NCBI RefSeq assembly: GCF_017654505.1
Contig: NC_054571.1
Location: 4,248,041-4,312,040 of the forward strand
Length of the DNA stretch: 64,000 nt
From: Polyodon spathula
Taxonomy: Eukaryota > Chordata > Actinopteri > Acipenseriformes > Polyodontidae
Direction: 5' to 3'
Part shown: positions 1 through 12,945 of the stretch, in pieces
Layout: every line of letters starts with the position of its first letter
How positions within the stretch are numbered: the first letter of the stretch is position 1
Position numbers and translations under genes: made by a program
Notes under the pieces: generated by a model
The model's database searches: none
What the model saw: only the letters and a program-made list of their open reading frames with translations
Told to the model about the DNA's origin: nothing

Positions 1-520
1 CAAAACACACACTGAGAGGGGTGGAAGCAGGTGATTTGTTTGCATTATGCTGATAACTCTCACTTTTTATTAATAGCTTGGCAGGGGATGTATTTTGAAA
101 ACACACTTGATCTATTTTAAGACTTAAATCCTGGTGAGTCGTGCAGTCCTGGCACTAGTGCTTTCTGTGTTGTCGTGGCTGATGTGGGAAACCAGCAGAT
201 GGTTTGAAGCCAACAGAAATACAGACAGATGTCGCTTGTCAGTTAGGGTCCCCTCACTGAAACGCCCCCACAAGCATCAATAAAAAAACACGGATCTTCC
301 AACTAGACAGGACATAACTAACAACCATACAACCTTTACAGAAAAAAAAAACAATACATTTCACTGTAAAATATATGTTTCTGTAATGGTGACAGTCAAT
401 AATGGTAAAACACTGTACTCATGTTGGCTGTCCCCCAATCTTTTGGATATATTTGAAGATGATTACAATTCAAATGTTCAATTTCCAAATTGAAACTATT
501 GACGGTGTATGTTATGTATA
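1..520. other. Unannotated flank, nothing recognised
   Basis: AT-rich sequence with no frame, RNA fold or repeat that I recognise. It ends where the Tc1-like inverted repeat begins. Confidence 0.4.
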
Positions 521-1755
<1,235 letters not shown>

Positions 1756-2052
1756 GAACATAAGAACATAAGAAAGTTTACAAACGAGATGAGGCCATTC
1801 GGCCCATCTTGCTCGTTTGGTTGTTAGTACCTTATTGATCCCAAAATCTCATCAAGCAGCTTCTTGAAGGATCCCAGGGTGTCAGCTTCAACAACATTAC
1901 TGGGGAGTTGATTCCAGACCCTCACAATTCTCTGTGTAAAAAAGTGCCTCCTATTTTCTGTTCTGAATGGCCCTTTGTCTAAACTCCATTTGTGACCCCT
2001 GGTCCTTGTTTCTTTTATCAGGCTGAAAAAGTCCCTTGTGTCGACACTGCTC
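1756..2052 (-). mobile_element. CR1-like LINE, 5'-truncated 3' end
   Basis: On the reverse strand this matches the last ~75 codons and the tail of the better preserved LINE at 59.3-60.06 kb. The shared part runs from a TRDFFSLIKETRTRGHKWSL segment through FFTQRIVRVWNQLPSNVVEA to the stop, then the 3' segment and an 8-bp tail (aacataag repeated). An 8-bp tail repeat is typical of CR1-clade LINEs. It lies directly against the broken Tc1-like transposase. No clear target duplication is visible, so whether it inserted into the transposon or replaced its end is undecided. Confidence 0.8.
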
Positions 2053-3418
2053 AGCATCCTGTTTGAACTCTTACAGTAGGAGCAGTGCTCATCCCATATT
2101 TGGTCAGCTTTTGTTTCATCAGCTGTGTTTTTTCATTGTGTTTTGTTTGGCATTTTATTGTTACTTACTTTTGTCACGCTGTGTTTGCAGATCGTGGCCT
2201 GTGTGTCGTTATCATTATTGCTATACACCATGAAGCCACAAGAATACAATACAACCCTAGAACTGCCATGGCAGGAAGTCTAAACCACTGGTTAATTGTT
2301 ACTGCAAGCAGAGTTGTGGAAATATTGTAAATAAATCCTGGGCGCCTGTACGGCTTTGCAAACACATCTTCTGTGTAGCTTCTCACACCTCTTTTACAGC
2401 CCCCATAAAGATATTGAGCAGTAATGTTGACATAATGTTATATGGGCTCAGAAGGCTATTTATATCACTTTTAAGATCCACGTCAATAATCTGTAAAGAT
2501 TTGTTTACAGACGCACCTGCCAATCAAGCACCTAGCAGCAGCTCTCTGCTAGGCTATAAGATCTGATCAACTAACCTGCAACACAGGGAAGTGCAGTTTT
2601 TACATATTACAGAATAGATGTCAAGGCTGCCATTTATAACTAACTGTTGGATGCAGCACAGCCCATCTCATCCTAAAGTGTGCGCTGCAAATCCCAGGTG
2701 TCTCGAATCTTTTGTTCAACACCTGTACAATATGGCAAGCTCAAATAGATACATGGTTAAGCATTTCAAACGATATGAATTACAAGAACTGTAAATTGAA
2801 CATGTGTGTGTCTTTTTCTGCAGCACAGCTACAGTGCAAGGCTGAAAACCATTGTGATGCAAAGAGCCTGAGATTAACATCACCGCAGCCCTTTATCAAT
2901 CAAACACAGTCCCTCCAGAGAATGGCAATAGCTCTGCACAGAGGGGCCTAGTGTGTGTGAGGGACATTGTGACATATGTGACATTTTGTACTTTGCTATT
3001 TTGTAACAACTGTAATTCGCCCTGGATAAAGGCATTAGCTAATAAATACATAAATAAGTAAATAGTAGCACTGGCAGCATTATCTCAATGCCTGTTCTTC
3101 AGATTCAGGCTTTTTTTTTAAAAAAATAACTTTAAATTATTTAAATTAAGAAAGTATGAAAGCGTAAGTGATGACAAACAACGTTTTCTTTGATTGCTGG
3201 CTCTTCTATAAAGACAGTTCAGCTGGTCTAGCCTGCTCTATTACGGGCCAGGTGTAACGGGCAGTGTTGTGTGATGCACTGTCGTTACAGATTACGACCC
3301 CCGTCTGTGAGATGAGATGAGGTAAAAGATCTAAAACCACAAATGCAGACAAGACTCTTCTGCATGGTGGTTAAGAAGCTCATTTGCCTTGTGAGGTCTT
3401 CGGTTCACCCCCAGCCTC
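2053..3418. other. Unannotated interval, possibly LTR-like at its left
   Basis: No gene is supported. The stretch 2085-2390 is T-rich and then has an AATAAA at about 2330 followed by a GC-richer tail, which resembles the end of an LTR, but I see no paired TG/CA ends or target duplication. The rest (2400-3418) shows nothing recognisable. Confidence 0.3.
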
Positions 3419-3508
3419 TGCAACTAGAACTGAAGAGCAACTAGAACTGAAGAGCAAAAAGCATCCTTAACAGACTTCTCAAACACGTAAACATCACAAA
3501 AAGGTAAG
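3419..3508. repeat. Dispersed repeat, copy A
   Basis: Contains gcaactagaactgaagagca and, further on, aaacatcacaaaaaggtaa. The same two blocks occur in the same order at 50417-50540. The first block is partly duplicated in tandem here. The family is not identified. Confidence 0.4.
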
Positions 3509-3742
3509 GGGACAGTGTCAAAACTGATATCCCAGATATCCTGCTAAGGAGTAATCATATACAAATATACAGTATATATCAAAAAACGTGCTGAATATCA
3601 CAAACGCTCTGGTATTTCAGCCAGACAAACAGCGGGCGTGCTCTTGTTGCTCGTGTTAATTAGCATCTGATTTGCTCGTCCCATCCTACCAGCGAATCAG
3701 TTTTGAAAATTCTTTGTAAGTACGCCCCTCTGTGTATTCAAT

Positions 3743-3754
3743 CTGCAAAAAAAC

Positions 3755-3783
<29 letters not shown>
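3743..3783. repeat. Poly(A) tract
   Basis: An almost pure run of A. No LINE or SINE body is recognisable directly upstream, so it is listed only as a simple repeat. Confidence 0.9.
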
Positions 3784-3785
<2 letters not shown>

Positions 3786-4037
3786 GCGACACCTTATATC
3801 CAGAGCAGGAGGACAGGCTTGTATTCCTGCAAAACAGCCTGTAAATGAATTGTGCACATTATAAAAGAACTTACTGTATATAGCTTGCGCTGCTTTGGAG
3901 AAAATGAACTGTTATATAATGAATGTTTAACAATATTCAATAACATTCAAAATGAATAAATAAATGAGCAGTGATGTTAAACGCCATTTTGAAGCAAGGA
4001 TCAGCTAGCAGGTATGCAAGCTGTGCTACGTAAATCG

Positions 4038-4038
<1 letters not shown>

Positions 4039-4071
<33 letters not shown>

Positions 4072-4090
4072 TATTATTATTATTATTATG
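4039..4090. repeat. (ATT)n microsatellite
   Basis: A tandem ATT run with one interruption near 4068. Confidence 0.95.
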
Positions 4091-5131
4091 TTTTAGGCCG
4101 GGATTTCCGCATTGTGTTTCACAGATAGTGAAGGTTAGGTGGTACAGTATTAACAAAATGCAATGCTTGATGATGCAGCTGTCCCTGAACTAAAAAAAAA
4201 AAAAAAAACGTTTTTTGTAACCTTGTGTCTAATTTATATCGTTTACATTCCAAAGTACTGCAATCTGTTTGGAATACATATTTCAGTAGCACTCGTGCAG
4301 TATGTTAAACTTGCTAAGCTTGTTGCGAATATTGTGTTTTGTTTTTGTTTTTCTCTTGCCGCTACCGAGGCGTAATTACCCCATGCATTCAGTTCCTCTG
4401 CACATGCTTTTACTGAACTGCAGTGATAATAAAATGATAACGTACAGTGTATGGTACAATCATCGATATTTACTAGAACAATTATATTTTGTGTGCCCAA
4501 TTAATGGACTGCTATTTTGAAGCTTAACTGGCAGCCCTAGTGTCTATTTTCACTACAAAAAATATATGTAGCGGGGAAATACAGTACCATAGGATGTACG
4601 AATGTGGTAAAAGCAGAACAGCGAAAGCAGGAACAGCTTCAAACATGCCCTTCTGTACTTGGCACCTGGTGGAATTAAAAAACATCAGCCGAAAACAAGC
4701 AAGGTCACTTTAATATCATTTTTTTTCCAGTGCGCGCCCTCCCTATACTGTCTTCTGTTCCACCCACAATTACCAGTATATAAATTCAATACGTTCATTA
4801 AAATATACACGTTATAAGTTATTATGCCACCAGAAAAACATGCTTCCTCGGGCAAAGTTGATAACACTATGTAACACAATTTTTGTTCCTGGGTAGTAAG
4901 TGTTATTTCCTAATTGCTTATGCCTCAAAAGTATAGAAAATGGCTATTATTCCCCACAAACTTTGCTTTTGTGACCAGGACAGTGATATTTTTTTTAAAA
5001 TTTACCTATTTCCAATGAGAAAACGGGCGAATTTGTGTCTTTTCGTTCACATAAAGTCAGAAAAAAACAACATATGAATCCAAATTAACATGTATTTATA
5101 CTAAAGTAATACAAAAATGACTACAAAAGAT
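4091..5131. other. Unannotated interval
   Basis: AT-rich sequence with only short chance frames. No element ends were recognised. Confidence 0.35.
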
Positions 5132-6339
5132 TTACAAGAGAGTAGTTTTTTGAGATTTACGATTATACTGTAAATCACTTTCACGAATCAGCCCCCAAAT
5201 GTAGTCTCCCATCATGTTCTCGTTATACTGTCCTTGGTAGCGGCGTTCAAAGTCCAGTATATCCTGGTGGAAGCGCTCGCCTTGCTCCTCCGAGTACGCT
5301 CCCATGTTCTCCTTGAATATATCAAGATGAGTATCAAGGATATGGACTTTGAGGGATATCCTACAGCCCATTGTGCCGTAGTTCTTCACCAGAGTCTCAA
5401 CCAGCTCCACATAGTTTTTGGTCTTGTTATTGTCCAGGAAGCCCCGAACTACTGCGACAAAGCTATTCCAAGCCGCTTTCTCCTTACTAGTGAGCTTCTT
5501 GGGGCATTCATTGCACTCCAGGATCTTCTTTATCTGTGGTTCGACGAAGACACCGGCTTTGACCTTTGCCTCAGACAGCTTAGGGAAGAAGTCTTGAAGG
5601 TACAGGGAAACTTGGTAAAACCGCCTTGGAGACCCATCAGGAATGCCACCATTTTGAAGTCTCCTATGACCTCCCAGCCGTACTCATCATACTTCAAGGC
5701 ATCCAGCAAGGTCTTGATGCTGTTGTAATCCTTTTTGAGGTGCATCAAGTGAGCCAGGGGAAGAGACGGGTACTTGTTACCATTATGGAGCAGCATGGCT
5801 TTGAGGCTCCTGGATGAGCTGTCAATGAAGAGGCACCACTCATTCTGGTTACAGGTGATTCTGATTGCCTCGAACAGACTGGTCACATTGTGGCAGAAGC
5901 AGAGCCCATCTTGACGGGTGAAGAAGCTGGAAAAAGGTTGGTGACGCTTCCTCTGATCTGCGACTTGCACACTTTCATCCAACAAGTTCCACTGCTTGAG
6001 CCTAGACGTCAAAAGCTCGGCATTGGACTTGGTGAGACCAAGATCTCTAATCAAGTCGTTGAGGTCTTTTTGGTTGGGGTAGTATGGGTTTCTCTCCTCA
6101 GCTCCACCTCTGAAATTGTCATCTGGATCTACAACGTCTTCCTCGCTCTCTGACTTGCTGCTCTCTTCTAAAGACGGCTGCTCTCTCTCTGGAGGAGTGG
6201 GTACGGGGAGCTCATGGCAGTGTGGCACCGGGGCGATGGATGAAGGAAGGTCCGGATACATGATAGCAGGTGCATTCTTGCCAGTCCGAACATCATGCCC
6301 ATACTGTTCTATTCCATACCTACAGGTTGTATAGTACAA
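5132..6339 (-). pseudogene. Transposase-like protein of an unnamed family, internally deleted
   Basis: Read on the reverse strand. An open frame of about 269 codons (6339 to 5530) has a low-complexity acidic segment (SKSESEEDVVDPDD), then WCLFIDSSSRSLKAMLLHNG and WEVIGDFKMVAFLMGLQGG ending in FPC. The next coding part is in another frame (about 5610 to 5132) and holds ECNECPKKLTSKEKAAWNSF, YGTMGCRISLKVHILDTHLD and GERFHQDILDFERRYQG, ending at a TAA. I recall this as a protein found in many copies in fish and invertebrate genomes, without a function. The Asp in an FIDSS strand, a second Asp before a FPC cysteine, and a late GERFHQD are compatible with an RNase H-like transposase. That is inference only. 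The junction near 5605 lost coding sequence and one base, so this copy is broken. The true start is uncertain because the frame opens without an ATG and an intron acceptor could lie just upstream. Confidence 0.65.
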
Positions 6340-7002
6340 AATAATTTATTTGCAGACTATTTGAAAAATAATTGAGAATAGTTAGCAGTATGTGTGTAAA
6401 GCAACTACACTTTGTATTGAAAGAAATACAGATGCTTCATGTTTTGTAATTACGTACTGTCTCTAAGTACATTTAAATACATAAATAAAATGTGTAAATA
6501 AAGCAGGAGGAAAAAGGCTTGCAGTCCCGTTTGGACAGACTTAAATAAAGGTATCATGTTTTGCAGCTATTAGATTGTAATATAAGGGCCATTTCATTAA
6601 GATTATTTTCTTCCTCCTGTGTGCTTGTAATTTTTTTAAATTCTTGCTAGAATCTTGCTCTTTTTTAAAGTCTGTAGCTTCCTTGTGTTGCAGACCATAT
6701 CCCACAGAGAAAAAAGACAGAACTTGTTATTTTTTTCAGTTAAAAAAAAAAAAAAAACGGCTACTATCATGATAATCGGTGTATCATGGAAATTTTGTAT
6801 CGTTTCATCCCTATGGTCGAAACACGCTTGTATTACATGGAGATTTTACTTATTGTATTTACCAGTCTAGTTATGATAGAGCTGTATGGGAACAATGAAA
6901 AAAAAAACAGCCTTGTGCAATCAGGAAGTCTATGGTGAACCCCACTCTGGACTCCCACTCTCCGAATTCCTGGTAAGTGACGCTTTTGTGAACTTTGCAG
7001 AG
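6340..7002. other. Unannotated interval before the satellite
   Basis: AT-rich with a poly(A) run near 6740. The final 100 bases become GC-richer towards the satellite. No gene seen. Confidence 0.35.
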
Positions 7003-7022
7003 TCTTCTGGGAATTGTAGTTC
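7003..7022 (-). promoter_or_regulatory. Candidate ZNF143/STAF binding site
   Basis: The reverse strand reads aactacaattcccagaag. The published STAF/ZNF143 consensus (R-ACTACAA-N-TCCCA-R-N-A-K-G-C) is matched except near its 3' edge. The site ends a few bases before the CpG-rich array starts. Such sites mark many vertebrate promoters but also sit in repeats, so promoter activity here is a hypothesis. Confidence 0.5.
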
Positions 7023-9259
7023 GGTGCGGTGCGTTGTTATGGGCGGTCGCTGTAATGTCGGATGCGGTGATGTCGTAGCGCTGTTATGGGCGGTTGCTGT
7101 AATGTCGGACGAGGTGATGTCGTAGCGCTGTTATGGGTGGTCGCTGTAATGTCGGACGAGGTGATGTCGTAGCGCTGTTATGAGCGGTTGCTGTAATGTC
7201 GGACGAGGTGATGTCGTAGCGCTGTTATGGGCGGTCGCTGTAATGTCGGACGAGGTGATGTCGTACTGCTGTTATGGGCGGTCCTGTAATGTCGGACGAG
7301 GTGATGTCGTAGCGCTGTTATGGGCGGTCGCTGTAGTCGCTGTTATGTTATGCGGTCGCTGTAATGTCGGACGAGGTGATGTCGTAGCGCTGTTATGGGC
7401 GGTCGCTGTAATGTCGGACGAGGTGATGTCGTAGCGCTGTTATGGGCGGTCGCTGTAATGTCGGACGCGGTGATGTCGTAGCGCTGTTATGGGCGGTCGC
7501 TGTAATGTCGGACGCGGTGATGTCGTAGCGCTGTTATGGGCAGTCGCTGTAATGTCGGTCGAGGTGATGTCGTAGCGCTGTTATGGGCGGTCGCTGTAAT
7601 GTCGGACGCGGTGATGTCGTAGCGCTGTTATGGGCGGTCGCTGTAATGTCGGACGCGGTGATGTCGTAGCGCTGTTATGGACGCGGTCGCTGTTATGGGC
7701 GGTCGCTGTAATGTCGGACGTGATGTCGTAGCGCTGTTATGGGCGGTCGCTGTAATGTCGGACGAGGTGATGTCGTAGCGCTGTTATGGGCGGTCGCTGT
7801 AATGTCGGACGCGGTGATGTCGTAGCGCTGTTATGGGCGGTCGCTGTAATGTCGGACGCGGTGATGTCGTAGCGCTGTTATGGGCGGTCGCTGTAATGTC
7901 GGACGAGGTGATGTCGTAGCGCTGTTATGGGCGGTCGCTGTAATGTCGGACGCGGTGATGTCGTAGCGCTGTTATGGGCGGTCGCTGTAATGTCGGACGC
8001 GGTGATGTCGTAGCGCTGTTATGGGCGGTCGCTGTAATGTCGGACGAGGTGATGTCGTAGCGCTGTTATGGGCGGTCGCTGTAATGTCGGACGAGGTGAT
8101 GTCGTAGCGCTGTTATGGGCGGTCGCTGTAATGTCGGACGCGGTGATGTCGTAGCGCTGTTATGGGCGGTCGCTGTAATGTCGGACGCGGTGATGTCGTA
8201 GCGCTGTTATGGGCGGTCGCTGTAATGTCGGACGAGGTGATGTCGTAGCGCTGTTATGGGCGGTCGCTGTAATGTCGGACGAGGTGATGTCGTAGCGCTG
8301 TTATGGGCGGTCGCTGTAATGTCGGACGAGGTGATGTCGTAGCGCTGTTATGGGCGGTCGCTGTAATGTCGGACGAGGTGATGTCGTAGCGCTGTTATGG
8401 GCGGTCGCTGTAATGTCGGACGAGGTGATGTCGTAGCGCTGTTATGGGCGGTCGCTGTAATGTCGGACGCGGTGATGTCGTAGCGCTGTTATGGGCAGTC
8501 GCTGTAATGTCGGACGAGGTGATGTCGTAGCGCTGTTATGGGCGGTCGCTGTAATGTCGGACGCGGTGATGTCGTAGCGCTGTTATGGGCAGTCGCTGTA
8601 ATGTCGGTCGAGGTGATGTCGTAGCGCTGTTATGGGCGGTCGCTGTAATGTCGGACGAGGTGATGTCGTAGCGCTGTTATGGGCAGTCGCTGTAATGTCG
8701 GACGCGGTGATGTCGTAGCGCTGTTATGGGCGGTCGCTGTAATGTCGGTCGCGGTGATGTCGTAGCGCTGTTATGGGCGGTCGCTGTAATGTCGGGTGAT
8801 GTCGTAGCGCTGTTATGTCGCTGTAATGTCGCTGTGATGTCGTAGCGGTTATGGGCGGTCGCTGTAATGTCGGACGAGGTGATGTCGTAGCGCTGTTATG
8901 GGCGGTCGCTGTAATGTCGGACGAGGTGATGTCGTAGCGCTGTTATGGGCGGTCGCTGTAATGTCGGACGAGGTGATGTCGTAGCGCTGTTATGGGCGGT
9001 CGCTGTAATGTCGGACGAGGTGATGTCGTAGCGCTGTTATGGGCGGTCGCTGTAATGTCGGACGAGGTGATGTCGTAGCGCTGTTATGGGCGGTCGCTGT
9101 AATGTCGGACGCGGTGATGTCGTAGCGCTGTTATGGGCGGTCGCTGTAATGTCGGACGAGGTGATGTCGTAGCGCTGTTATGGGCGGTCGCTGTAATGTC
9201 GGACGCGGTGATGTCGTAGCGCTGTTATGGGCGGTCGCTGTAATGTCGGACGCGGTGAT

Positions 9260-9830
9260 GTCGGGTATGGGGGGCCGATGTCCGGGAAATGTTCGTGGGC
9301 TTTTGTTCGCTGTTGCTGTATGTCGGGACGAGGTGATGTCGTCGTGCGCTGTTATGGGCGGTCGCTGTACAGGTGTCGGAAGCGGATGTTGTAGTAGCGC
9401 GTGTTATGGGCGGGCGGTCGCTGCGATGTCGGACAAGCCTGATGTCGTAGCGCTGTTATGGGCATCGCGTAATGTCGGACGCGGTGATGTCAGCGCTGTT
9501 ACAGGCTGTCGCGTGTAATGTCGGACGCGGTGTACCCGCCAGCGCTGTTATGGGCGGCGCGCTGTAATGTCGGACGAGGTGATTTGTAGCGTGTTTTATG
9601 TACGTAGCGGCAAGTTATGTCGGAGCGCGGCGGTCGCTTGTAATGTCGGACGAGGTGACATCATAGCGCTGTTATGGGCGGTCGCCGCGACAATGTCGCC
9701 ACGAGGTTGATGTCGGTAGCGCTGTCTATGGGCGGCAATGTCGGACCGAGGTGATGTCCGTTAGCGCTTGTACTGGTGCGGGCGCTGGGACGAGTGATGT
9801 CGCGGTTATGGGCGCTGTAATGTCGGACGC
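9260..9830. repeat. Scrambled satellite island 1
   Basis: The 47-bp period is lost to many small insertions and deletions while fragments of the monomer persist. Nearly perfect monomers flank it on both sides, which suggests poor consensus or a local rearrangement rather than old age. Confidence 0.7.
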
Positions 9831-10049
9831 GGTGATGTCGTAGCGCTGTTATGGGCGGTCGCTGTAATGTCGGACGAGGTGATGTCGTAGCGCTGTTATG
9901 GGCGGTCGCTGTAATGTCGGACGAGGTGATGTCGTAGCGCTGTTATGGGCGGTCGCTGTAATGTCGGACGCGGTGATGTCGTAGCGCTGTTATGGGCGGT
10001 CGCTGTAATGTCGGACGCGGTGATGTCGTAGCGCTGTTATGGGCAGTCG

Positions 10050-10570
10050 CTGTAATGTCTGTCGTAGCGCTGTTATCAGCGACATACATGCCGGCGCGGG
10101 GTGATACAGCGTAGCGCAAACCCGTATGGGATGGTCGCTCGAATGTCGAGGGTGAATGTCCGTAGCGACATTATGGGCTGCGCTGTAATGTCGGACGCGC
10201 GACAAGCGCTCGTTAGCGCTCGCGACAATTAATGTCGGAAGCCTGCGGTGATGTAGTTAGCGACAAATATGGGCGGTGCGCATGTAATGTCGGAACGAGG
10301 TACAGATGTCGACCAGCGCTGTTATGGGCGGTCCACTAATGTCGGACGACAATACCCGCCTAGCGCTGTTTCCATGGGCCGGTCGCTGTAAATGTCGGAC
10401 GAGGTGATTGTCGTAGCGATGTTATGGGCGGGGTCGCTGTAATGTGTCGGACGCGACATGTACGTAGCGCTGCGTTAGGAGCGGATCGCTTAAGGTGAGT
10501 GTCGCAGCGCTGTTATGGGCGACAATACCGCTAGTAACTGTATGTCGACAGAGTGAGCGATGTCGTAGCG
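10050..10570. repeat. Scrambled satellite island 2
   Basis: Degenerate monomers mixed with words such as gcgacaatacccgcc. These resemble the reverse complement of the monomer (cgacattacagcgaccgccc) more than its forward strand. Confidence 0.7.
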
Positions 10571-10994
10571 CTGTTATGGGCGGTCGCTGTAATGTCGGAC
10601 GAGGTGATGTCGTAGCGCTGTTATGGGCGGTCGCTGTAATGTCGGACGAGGTGATGTCGTAGCGCTGTTATGGGCGGTCGCTGTAATGTCGGACGAGGTG
10701 ATGTCGTAGCGCTGTTATGGGCGGTCGCTGTAATGTCGGACGAGGTGATGTCGTAGCGCTGTTATGGGCGGTCGCTGTAATGTCGGACGAGGTGATGTCG
10801 TAGCGCTGTTATGGGCGGTCGCTGTAATGTCGGACGCGGTGATGTCGTAGCGCTGTTATGGGCAGTCGCTGTAATGTCGGACACGGTGATGTCGTAGCGC
10901 TGTTATGGGTGGTCGCTGTAATGTCGGACGAGGTGATGTCATAGCGCTGTTATGGGCGGTCGCTGTAATGTCGGACGAGGTGATGTCATAGCGC

Positions 10995-11120
10995 TGTTAT
11001 GGTGTCGTAGCGCTATGGGCGGTCGCTGTAAGTCGGACATACACTGCGTGCGTCTAGCGCTGTGTTATGGGCAGTGCGCTGTAATTGTCGGCGCTGTATT
11101 GTTCAGCGTGGTGATGTCGT
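10995..11120. repeat. Scrambled satellite island 3
   Basis: A short stretch in which monomers are shortened and rejoined out of phase, between regular copies. Confidence 0.6.
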
Positions 11121-12884
11121 AGTCGCTGTAATGTCGTAGCGCTGTTATGGGCGGTCGCTGTAATGTCGGACGCGGTGATGTCGTAGCGCTGTTATGGGCG
11201 GTCGCTGTAATGTCGGACGAGGTGATGTCGTAGCGCTGTTATGGGCGGTCGCTGTAATGTCGGACGAGGTGATGTCGTAGCGCTGTTATGGGCGGTCGCT
11301 GTAATGTCGGACGCGGTGATGTCGTAGCGCTGTTATGGGCGGTCGCTGTAATGTCGGACGCGGTGATGTCGTAGCGCTGTTATGGGCGGTCGCTGTAATG
11401 TCGGACGAGGTGATGTCGTAGCGCTGTTATGGGCGGTCGCTGTAATGTCGGACGCGGTGATGTCGTAGCGCTGTTATGGGCGGTCGCTGTAATGTCGGAC
11501 GAGGTGATGTCGTAGCGCTGTTATGGGCAGTCGCTGTAATGTCGGACGCGGTGATGTCGTAGCGCTGTTATGGGCGGTCGCTGTAATGTCGGACGAGGTG
11601 ATGTCGTAGCGCTGTTATGGGCAGTCGCTGTAATGTCGGTCGCGGTGATGTCGTAGCGCTGTTATGGGCAGTCGCTGTAATGTCGCGTGGTGATGTCGTA
11701 GCGCTGTTATGGGCGGTCGCTGTAATGTCCGTCGCGGTGATGTCGTAGCGCTGTTATGGGCGGTCGCTGTAATGTCGGACGAGGTGATGTCGTAGCGCTG
11801 TTATGGGCAGTCGCTGTAATGTCGGACGAGGTGATGTCGTAGCGCTGTTATGGGCGGTCGCTGTAATGTCGGTCGAGGTGATGTCGTAGCGCTGTTATGG
11901 GCGGTCGCTGTAATGTCGGACGAGGTGATGTCGTAGCGCTGTTATGGGCGGTCGCTGTAATGTCGGACGAGGTGATGTCGTAGCGCTGTTATGGGCGGTC
12001 GCTGTAATGTCGGACGCGGTGATGTCGTAGCGCTGTTATGGGCGGTCGCTGTAATGTCGGACGAGGTGATGTCGTAGCGCTGTTATGGGCGGTCGCTGTA
12101 ATGTCGGACGAGGTGATGTCGTAGCGCTGTTATGGGCGGTCGCTGTAATGTCGGACGAGGTGATGTCGTAGCGCTGTTATGGGCGGTCGCTGTAATGTCG
12201 GACGAGGTGATGTCGTAGCGCTGTTATGGGCGGTCGCTGTAATGTCGGACGAGGTGATGTCGTAGCGCTGTTATGGGCGGTCGCTGTAATGTCGGACGAG
12301 GTGATGTCGTAGCGCTGTTATGGGCGGTCGCTGTAATGTCGGACGAGGTGATGTCGTAGCGCTGTTATGGGCGGTCGCTGTAATGTCGGACGCGGTGATG
12401 TCGTAGCGCTGTTATGGGCGGTCGCTGTAATGTCGGACGTCGGTGATGTCGTAGCGCTGTTATGGGCGGTCGCTGTAATGTCGGACGCGGTGATGTCGTA
12501 GCGCTGTTATGGGCGGTCGCTGTAATGTCGGACGCGGTGATGTCGTAGCGCTGTTATGGGCGGTCGCTGTAATGTCGGACGAGGTGATGTCGTAGCGCTG
12601 TTATGGGCGGTCGCTGTAATGTCGGACGCGGTGATGTCGTAGCGCTGTTATGGGCAGTCGCTGTAATGTCGGTAGCGGTGTTAGCGCTGTTATGGGCGGT
12701 CGCTGTAATGTCGGACGAGGTGATGTCGTAGCGCTGTTATGGGCGGTCGCTGTAATGTCGTCGGACGCGGTGATGTCGTAGCGCTGTTATGGGCGGTCGC
12801 TGTAATGTCGGACGAGGTGATGTCGTAGCGCTGTTATGGGCGGTCGCTGTAATGTCGGACGGGGTGATGTCGTAGCGCTGTTAT

Positions 12885-12945
12885 GGGCGTGCTCTGTAAT
12901 GTCGCCGCGGACTCACAGCATGTCGACAATACGCGGTGTTGGACG
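12885..12945. repeat. Scrambled satellite island 4
   Basis: A short break in periodicity containing catgtcgacaatacgcgg, similar in wording to islands 2 and 5. Confidence 0.6.

Noticed and set aside
7180..10205. Open frames inside the 47-bp satellite (for example 7180-7434, 9180-9518, and reverse 9990-10205)
   Set aside because: They are by-products of a 47-bp period that shifts frame every unit. No conserved start, composition or domain.
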